A DNA stretch of 24,438 nt from Paramacrobiotus richtersi (taxonomy: Eukaryota > Tardigrada > Eutardigrada > Parachela > Macrobiotidae), in assembly GCA_034698045.1 (NCBI GenBank), contig JAQGAU010000741.1:1-24438 (forward strand), read 5' to 3'. The position numbers and the translations under genes were made by a program. How positions within the stretch are numbered: position 1 is the stretch's first letter; every line of letters begins with the position of its first letter. The notes below the pieces were generated by a model that searched no databases, was not told the DNA's origin, and saw nothing but the letters and a program-made list of their open reading frames with translations. This document shows, one piece after another, positions 18,408 through 24,438 of this stretch.

Positions 18408-18528
18408 TACCGCGCACTGCACACCGACACCCGAAGCGGTACACAAACTTTCCGCTTAGGTTGTCCCTGTGCCAAGCTCTGATACTGTGTTCATGGACTA
18501 CGAACTCCAACTGGATTCCGCTCGTACG
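18408..18528 (+). pseudogene. CPC unit 1 (type II)
   Basis: Bounded by AAAACAG on the left and GTATCAAAT on the right, as in units 4 and 7. The core reads LGCPCAKL, followed directly by TGA where unit 4 has GGA (Gly); after it YCVHG continues the family pattern. Its length (121 nt) is out of phase with units 4 and 7, so it also carries a frame shift upstream of the core. Confidence 0.5.
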
Positions 18529-19204
18529 GTATCAAATAAAATGAAACTACAGTACCTACTTTACTATATGTCTGGCTATTTCGGAAATCGTTCCTTTTTA
18601 ATCTTTTTATCCACAAACAACACTACTAATGCTATATGATAGAGCCGACGGTTAGCAGACGGACTATTACTGTGCTTTACTGCATCAGATGATGAAAACT
18701 ATCTTTTATGATCCGGCATCAAATGACTTGGCGAGAAGTTCTCGACATACCAGATTGTCGACTTGTTGTATTCGCCGAAACCAACAATCCGACAAGCAGG
18801 TTAGACGACTTACTTAACGTAGGATAACAGCTAGAAAATGCGTCAGTTTTCATCCAAGATGCAGATATTTTTGTGTGCTAGGAAGCGTACAAGGTAATTC
18901 TAGGTATCGTACCCGTAACCAGTCGTTTTAAAATGCTCAGGTGAGAAACCAAATAAAAAGTCAAAAACAAATCCATGAGAATAATTATTCTCATGGTTAT
19001 ATTCTCATGGTTATAAACAGTTATATTTATAAATATAACTATGTAGATGATCTCCATCCTGCTGATGTCACGCTGATATGGTCACGGTTAGCTGTAAATC
19101 TGGTAGAATGTATTTTCATTGTTAAGGAATTATTTAAATCGGAGCAGCTGCGGGCATGTCCAGCGCAATACAGGAACCTAAACAAACCGTTCCGAAAACT
19201 CCAG

Positions 19205-19310
19205 TTCCGTTGTGTTGTGCACCAAAGGCCGCACACGAGCAAAACAAGGGCAGATAATTGTGCCCTTGGGATGCCCCTGTGCGACATTCGAATACAGCAT
19301 AGCTTTAAAT
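19205..19310 (+). pseudogene. CPC unit 2 (type I)
   Basis: Follows CTCCAG. The core reads LGCPCATFEYSIA and then stops (TTGTAA). The upstream part matches type I (LQF...PHTSKTRAD) but in the neighbouring frame, one extra base before the core. A long frame runs over it (18941-19381) in the non-core frame and is probably chance. Confidence 0.5.
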
Positions 19311-19575
19311 TGTTTGTAACTTACACAATACGAACGATGACTGAAACGCTGCCGTTAAATAGCATAAAGGATAGTCTGTAAATGGCCTCAACAACGAACT
19401 GACTGCATGTTTCCTCCGGAACAGTTTACACGCCAGAATACTGAGATATGTGTAGTAAACGTGCCCATTCTACGGGCATTTACAAATCGTCGTTTAAAGT
19501 TATAGCCTGAATGGAAAAATTTACTTTTATGCAATTGAACACACGTCCACGTATTCCCATACCGTAAAGCTGCAG

Positions 19576-19668
19576 CTCCAAACGTTGCGTACGAGCAGGC
19601 CAGCCGACAGTTTGCAACTAGGCTGCCCGTGCGCGACATTAGAATCCCGCATTCCTGGCGGAAGCTGA
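19576..19668 (+). CDS. CPC unit 3 (type I), open frame
   Basis: Behind AAGCTGCAG the frame is open: LQTLRTSRPADSLQLGCPC, then ATLESRIPGGS and a stop at 19666-19668. The frame also continues upstream through the AG (KLQ). Could be a terminal exon encoding 30 residues. Agrees with unit 6 along its whole length with one codon less before the core. Confidence 0.45.
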   Translation, partial: LQTLRTSRPADSLQLGCPCATLESRIPGGS

Positions 19669-20047
19669 CAGATTAATTTAAATCCAAAATAAATGAATGT
19701 CCAGTTGGATAATCCATTCTCCGTATAATATAATCTTTTGGATAATCTTTTATATACCGGAATAACAAAAGGTCAGTCAGATAGATAAATCATATCGGGG
19801 GCTCAGTTCCGGTTTGGTAAATAGCTGATCGTGCTGACATACAGTATGGGAAATGCGCTTCTTCCGGGCCTGTGGCTCATGACTGATCGATGGATAGTAG
19901 AGTCGATAATGGACGAAATTAATGGCATTAAACTTGGGCGGCTGTTAATCGTGAAAATTTGGTATTTTTTCATCTTCTTTTCCTTTTCAAACCAATGAGC
20001 AGCATTCAAAGAATGAATGAACGATCTTCACGTGAACGACACAACAG

Positions 20048-20163
20048 TACCGCGCACTGCACATCGTCACCCCAGGCGTCATATAACCAATTTCCGACTG
20101 GGGTGTCCATGTGCGAAGCTTGGATACTGTGCTCATCTGTTCCAACTGGATACCGGTCTTAAG
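20048..20163 (+). CDS. CPC unit 4 (type II), open frame
   Basis: Best-preserved type II unit, 116 nt between CAACAG and GTGCCAAAC. The reading is PRTAHRHPRRHITNF, then RLGCPCAKLGYC, then AHLFQLDTGLK. It is His/Arg-rich before the core. The frame is also open upstream to an ATG at 20017, so a 61-aa single-exon reading is possible. Boundaries shared with units 1 and 7 favour an internal exon. Confidence 0.45.
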
Positions 20164-20460
20164 GTGCCAAACATAATTATATTGTTGACCAAATTTTTTT
20201 GACTTAACTTTTTTGATCGCAACAGTAATGATCATCATTAAAGACAGTGTAATGAGGTAATGTGTTATTTTCCGGATATTAATAACTGAGAGTGACCGTT
20301 CCAGCGTTACCCATTAGACCATATTGGCTTGTATGTCGACTGGAATACGAAAACCGAAAAACACCTTTTCAAGCTGAGTATACAAGCCAAGCCGTCCGTG
20401 TCATGCAAAGCGAACGAATAATAGTGTGATTCCCTATAACGAATAATAACGAATTCATTT

Positions 20461-20556
20461 CCGTACCAAAGGTCACGCACTGTCATACCAGCGGCAGATA
20501 GTTTCCACTGGGCTGTCCTTGCGCGACATTTGAATACGGCGTATAACTAACCAGAA
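20461..20556 (+). pseudogene. CPC unit 5 (type I)
   Basis: Upstream part YQRSRTV..A-A-D-S agrees with units 3 and 6; one base fewer than unit 3 before the core puts LGCPCATFEYGV in another frame, followed by a stop. The usual TGCAG before the unit is missing (TTTCCGTAC here). Confidence 0.45.
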
Positions 20557-20685
20557 TAGATTTCCTCGTTCACAACTGTTTAAATGAACATATTGGTCGA
20601 TGGTAGCAAGCGAGCAACGGCTTGACATTATCACTTTGTGCGAATTGAAGCGCACCAGAAGTAGACACTAACCGTGATTTTGCAG

Positions 20686-20776
20686 TTCCAAAGGTCGCGT
20701 ACCAGCACACAAGTAGACAGAAGATTGTTGCTCGGATGCCCCTGCGCAACATTCGGCTTCCGCATTGCTACTGGAA
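20686..20776 (+). CDS. CPC unit 6 (type I), open frame
   Basis: Behind ATTTTGCAG the frame is open: FQRSRTSTQVDRRLL, then LGCPCATFGFRIATGMG. It runs on into unit 7's DNA only 20 bp later (in a frame different from unit 7's core), so units 6 and 7 look fused or are separated by a missing intron. Confidence 0.45.
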
Positions 20777-20795
20777 TGGGTACCGTGCAGAGCAG

Positions 20796-20917
20796 TACCG
20801 CGCAATGCACACCGTCAACCGAAGCGTTAACCACTGTCCGCTTTAGGTTGTCCGTGTGCCAGGCTTGAATACTGCATTCCCTGGCTCGGGGCTCCAAATA
20901 TGGATTCCGTTCCTACG
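20796..20917 (+). pseudogene. CPC unit 7 (type II)
   Basis: 122 nt between AGAGCAG and GTGTCAAAC, in phase with unit 4 (six bases longer). The core is LGCPCARLEYCIPWLG; the frame stays open downstream to about 21136. A TAA lies in the core's frame about 16 bp before it. If only the 3' part is used, the unit could still code. Confidence 0.4.
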
Positions 20918-21639
20918 GTGTCAAACAATATGCTACATTGTTGGTTATGCTTCGAGATATACTTTCTAACTTTCTATCCGAAATATGACAAACTGTCACA
21001 AACAGTATACCTATGTACAATGTGCATTGTGCATACAAGTATTGGATGTCATGCAAAGCCGACGGCGAGCAGAATCAGCAGATCAGCTCTGACATGTATG
21101 ATAAGGAACTCTTTGTCACCTTCGGGCAATGAATGACTAGCAAAAACAACAGGTCGACAACCTCATCAAACCACTCAGTAAACGTAATCACGTTGTTATG
21201 AAAACCATAATGAAACTGTAAACTTACTGACTTTGCGTTTTATCAACTGATTGTTAAACACTTATTTCACATATTAAAGACCATATGACGTTTTGGAATT
21301 AAAGGTAATTTTATACACCGTAATCGCAACAAAACGCCTGCGCCAGCAAATTAGTACCGAAGGGGATTATGTGATTTGCAAAACGCGAGAAACATATAAC
21401 GATAGAAAAAGCGTATTCAAAGAGAACAACTACCTGGCAGGTTCAGGTTGTACAAATCAACTGTCGGGACCAACCTGGCTGTCTTCTGGAACCTGCACAT
21501 CGCAAGTTGAGCCATGATCAGCCATCCACACAGCCAAAGCAAATGTCTTGGCAGTACATGTATACATTCCACCAAAAGTAAAACATGAGAATCATTACAA
21601 GGTCGACTCGAATAATAATAATAATAAAACATAATCATT

Positions 21640-21786
21640 TATATCTTGAATCTTGGCCCCCTGAGCTGCCCACGGACACTCCTGCTCATGTACAGTACAG
21701 CTTGGGATGTCCGTGCGCTACGCAGGGAAAGCGCATAGGTCTGGTTCTGTCAATCAGTTTGCGAAAGAAGAATTCGAAAATGAGCT
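21640..21786 (+). CDS. CPC unit 8, open frame
   Basis: Open from a true upstream ATG at 21585 to a TGA at 21786. The reading has PTDTPAHVQYS before LGCPCATQGKRI. Two CAGs (21693-21695 and 21698-21700) sit immediately before the core and could be acceptors. The flank is neither typical type I nor type II. Confidence 0.4.
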
Positions 21787-21882
21787 AAATACAATGTTTA
21801 TCCGAGGAGACAGACAGTTTTTTACGGTAAAAAGATCGAAGGGAGCTTTGTTACGCATTTGAAATTTCGAACCGATATGCAG

Positions 21883-21985
21883 AACGAATACTTTAGATGT
21901 GCACAAGGACAGAGAAGGGCTGAATACCTGTCTGATCACCGCTCTTCGCTGCCCTTGTTCCAAACTAAAATACCGTAATCCGGTG
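21883..21985 (+). CDS. CPC unit 9, variant core LRCPCS
   Basis: After GATATGCAG the frame is open: EGLNTCLITA, then LRCPCSKLKYRNPVSG. Gly and Ala of the core are replaced by Arg and Ser, but both cysteines, Pro and the K-L-x-Y that follows are kept, so it is a divergent type II-like unit. Confidence 0.4.
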
Positions 21986-23194
21986 TCTGGGAGAATAACC
22001 AGTCGTGTCCAAACACTTCGAGATACAAAAGTCAAGATGTGCAAAAAAACACCAGCGTAGGCAAACACAACTGAAAGTCTTACATACATACAGGCAGTCT
22101 TTTACAACCGGAAAAGATTATGTTCGCTACAGCATTTGGATGACATGCCACGTAGCGTCTGGTGCAGTAGTCAACTTGGTACAACTTTACTGGCATTTTC
22201 TTAGCCGCCGGCGTTGAGCTGATCATAACACGTTGATTGGCAGGTTCCATAACTAATACCGCGCTTTCGCTCCGGCTTCAGCTGCCGTGCAGTATAAAGC
22301 ATTCGCATTAATTTTGGGACAAGCGGTCAGCAGAGATTTTAGTATTTGCTTGTAATTGTACTGTGGAAAAAGCCGATTTTTATAGTCAGAATTGACCTTA
22401 AAGCGAAATATCATCGGCAGTCACAGACCCAGGTGACTGAACTATCATTTCATGAAAACAAACATAGCATGACAATATAAAAACATCACTAACTTGCCAG
22501 ATATTAATTTATTAGCACAAATGATTTTATGCTTGCACAAATACATGTAATCTGTCATCAGCCAACCCTTAACGATAAACATAGTCCAGAAAGGAAGTGC
22601 AAAACACCAGCCGCACAAATAGCCATGCATGCTAACATGCCCATGACGTAATGTATACCAACTTAATTAGAGTAAGCACACGTGTGCTGTGAAATGCGTT
22701 CACTTTTGTATTCTACATAATAATATGAAACTGGATTCGGATAATTAATTCAGAAAAAAAAAATACCGCATTTTGCTTAATGTCACAAGCCGAACGGACT
22801 TATGGAAACATACCAACCGGCTGCGCATAGTAAAACGTACAGTAACCAGTAACTGTACGCGCGTTAGCTGAGCTAGTGAAAAGAACAAATTCTAAAAAGA
22901 AAATAAGAGGAATTAGTAAATTTCTCACCCAAGCTATGCTAGTATTTTAAAGAAATATACAACTTTCGAAGCGATAAAATTAATGGAGCAGACTTTTGTA
23001 ACAACATGTACAGGATAACAGAAACATATGTGACCCTAATTTTTTGATCTTCCGAAACAGCGAAATACAATACATACAGTTGTACCCTTTGTATCTGTAC
23101 TTCGTAGTCTGAGAATTCTTTATCATGATCATGCCAAACCCAATACTGATCCAACTGCATTTTCTCGTGCAAAAGTGCTTAAATGGACAAATCA
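21986..23194. other. gap in the CPC array, no gene seen
   Basis: About 1.2 kb of AT-rich DNA. A possible decayed unit at 22259-22308 was considered and not accepted. Complementary 8-mers CGTACAGT and ACTGTACG lie around 22837-22860. Confidence 0.4.
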
Positions 23195-23280
23195 GCGGAC
23201 AAGCAGATCGGACTACCGCTGCTCGGATGTCCTTGCAACGACATTCCAATACAGAGAAAACTAGCAACCGGCAAACTTCA
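23195..23280 (+). pseudogene. CPC unit 10 (type I)
   Basis: KQIGLPLLGCPC is in frame; the next base is an insertion relative to unit 2 (CAACGACATTC against TGCGACATTC), so the TFxY block moves to another frame. DNA similarity to units 2 and 6 is clear through ACATTC-AATACAG. Confidence 0.4.
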
Positions 23281-23307
23281 TGCAAATTTAAATTCGCTTA
23301 ATTTCTA

Positions 23308-23328
23308 GAAACTAGAAATTTCAGTACA
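23308..23328. repeat. small hairpin
   Basis: AATTTCTAG, three A, then CTAGAAATT: perfect 9-bp arms. Its location between unit 10 and the GC-rich patch gives no hint of function. Confidence 0.6.
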
Positions 23329-23419
23329 CGTTAGTACCAGATCAGGTCACGTTTGCGATCATGCAACATGTTTATTGCATGGAATACTGGCACTGCAGAG
23401 CAACTTTTTCATACACTAT

Positions 23420-23470
23420 CGTGGCCGCCCCATCGGGGCGATCCGGCCAGGCCGCCCCGAGGGGGCTAAA
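23420..23470. other. isolated GC-rich patch with hairpin
   Basis: About 50 bp of C/G-rich sequence inside AT-rich DNA, including CGCCCC-ATC-GGGGCG (a 6-bp hairpin) and a second GCCGCCCCGAGGGGGC. No coding frame stands out. It could be a structural-RNA remnant or a protein-binding site. Confidence 0.4.
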
Positions 23471-23880
23471 CCATGGGATAAGAGCAGGGACTAGCAGGAG
23501 AAAAGCTTAACTGACTGACTTTTATGCAGTGTTATGTTAATGCTTATTTTTAATTTATAATACCCTAAACAACCAGTCTTACACTCGTAGATAAATCACA
23601 CTCACCGGATAATAATGCATATGTTCAGATCCAAGATGCAAATCACATGTTGTAACCAAGAAACTGGAGAAAGGCAGAAATTCCCTATCTCCCGAACATA
23701 TTCAGAAAATCTGAACCGCACCGTTCTGTTGCAGCTTCCGAGTAGCATTAAATCGATAGACTGAAAATATTATCAACAAAAAAATTTCAAACCATTTCAA
23801 ATTTGCTCCTTCCAATAGTCACGCTACACCAACATTATCAAGCAAAATCGATGACTAACTACCACAGCATCCTTCTTCTA

Positions 23881-24170
23881 CAGTTTAAAAGACCGTATAA
23901 ATTCTCATCCAGCACGTACTGATTTTTTTCCATTAAATTATTGGTCATCGCCGTACTAGTTAGTATAGCTACAACACAGCACAGCCTAATTATATAACAC
24001 AGTTCATCACGTCCTGTTAATGCAGTTATTATCTCCAGTTTAATCGACCGTATAAGTTCTCCTTATGCACGTACTAAATTTTTTTCGTTCACTGTTGGTC
24101 ATCACTTTCCTCCAGTTTAATCAACCGTATACATTTTTCTTCAAGCACGTACTGATTGATCATCGGTGTG
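23881..24170. repeat. tandem repeat of about 77 bp, three recognisable copies
   Basis: Copies start at 23881, 24036 and 24113 with CAGTTTAAnnGACCGTATA or a close variant, followed by CAGCACGTACTGATTTTTT-like sequence and TTGGTCATC. Spacing is 155 then 77 bp, which suggests one decayed unit between the first two. Confidence 0.75.
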
Positions 24171-24223
24171 ATATTACAATAACTGCATGCAATGACCTTT
24201 TTATTACATATTCTGTATTCTAG

Positions 24224-24438
24224 GATTCGTGACGCATGTACGGCAACGGCTAGTATGTACGGCAACGCAAAAGAAACTGTTCGAACTGCATACGTCGAGA
24301 CCGGAAATAGCACGTCTCAAAGCGGTCAGCTGTCCGGAGTCTGGCGTGTGGTTAAATGCATTACCGGCAGCTTGTCTGGGCAACCTCCTGGACGACAACG
24401 CACTCCAGATCAGTATCGCCTTACGACTGGGTGCGCCC
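24224..24438 (+). CDS. partial exon open to the window edge, possible CPC unit 11
   Basis: A pyrimidine-rich acceptor (TATTCTGTATTCTAG) precedes an open frame from 24224 to the last base, about 71 codons. It includes MYGNAKETVRTAYVETG, then QSGQLSGVW, then GRQRTPDQYRLTTGCA at the edge. RTP...L-T-T-G-C-A resembles the RTS...L-Q-L-G-C-P-C-A ending of type I units, with one residue fewer. A direct repeat, TGTACGGCAACG, occurs twice at its start. If related to the array, it shows a longer exon upstream of the core than the other units do. The right side is cut by the window. Confidence 0.4.

Larger units (their letters stand above)
18408..24438 (+). repeat. array of CPC-motif units, ten clear and one probable, all plus strand
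   Basis: Units whose translated core is L-G-C-P-C-A occur at 18456, 19266, 19618, 20098, 20508, 20731, 20843, 21702, 21944 and 23222 (Leu codon positions), with a divergent candidate at the right edge. There are two flavours. Type I reads about LQxQxxRTS...LGCPCATFEYRI. Type II reads about PRTAHRHP...LGCPCAKLGYC. Both share the core and the [FL]-[GE]-[YF] that follows, so they are homologous. All lie on the same strand, separated by AT-rich sequence, which fits tandem exon duplication better than scattered insertions. Codon choice in the core is fully mixed (see findings). Several units are shifted or interrupted. Confidence 0.7.

Noticed and set aside
18941-19381. 146-codon plus-strand frame
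   Set aside because: It runs through two palindromes and crosses CPC unit 2 in the wrong frame for the core, so it is probably chance.
22259-22308. Possible extra CPC unit (GCTGCCGTGCAGTATAAAGC)
   Set aside because: Resembles a type I core with a missing base, but neither flank matches and the core cannot be read.

Overview
The window looks like nuclear DNA of an invertebrate animal. It holds single-exon class A GPCR genes, short GT-AG introns (154-175 bp) in small genes, a 5'-truncated CR1/jockey-type LINE, many inverted and tandem repeats, and no operon-like packing. The GPCR type and compact introns would suit a tardigrade or another ecdysozoan, but nothing here proves the taxon.

Layout. 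1-1.3 kb is intergenic with a perfect hairpin. 1458-2414 (+) and 9179-10150 (+) are two paralogous, intact class A rhodopsin-like receptors with unusual key residues. Between them lie sparse, decayed sequence, a BED-like zinc-finger scrap (3846), a LINE 3' end on the minus strand (4998-5915) whose stop codon is the first unit of its own (TAA)7 tail, and a cysteine-rich candidate exon (6483).

From 10.3 to 17.9 kb the window is a mosaic of local duplications. A small secreted-protein family appears three times: copy A at 10531 (frame disrupted), an orphan first exon C at 15415, and copy B at 17224 (intact, 166 aa). An unrelated, unrecognised exon set occurs as an inverted pair (11725-12452 minus, 14249-14692 plus). 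A GGACATTT minisatellite occurs twice (13.34-13.65 and 16.26-16.63 kb), each time just after a duplicated non-coding block. A 15-bp GC-rich repeat occurs in two opposite-facing copies.

From 18.4 kb to the right edge there is an array of ten clear units and one probable unit, all on the plus strand, each encoding the core L-G-C-P-C-A. Across the ten clear units the core uses all six Leu, all four Gly and all four Pro codons, which points to selection on the peptide. Several units are frame-broken, so this is either one gene with many repeated exons or a partly decaying cluster of small cysteine-motif genes. I do not recognise the family; it is the best candidate here for something undescribed. 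The array probably continues beyond the window, where an exon is still open at the last base.
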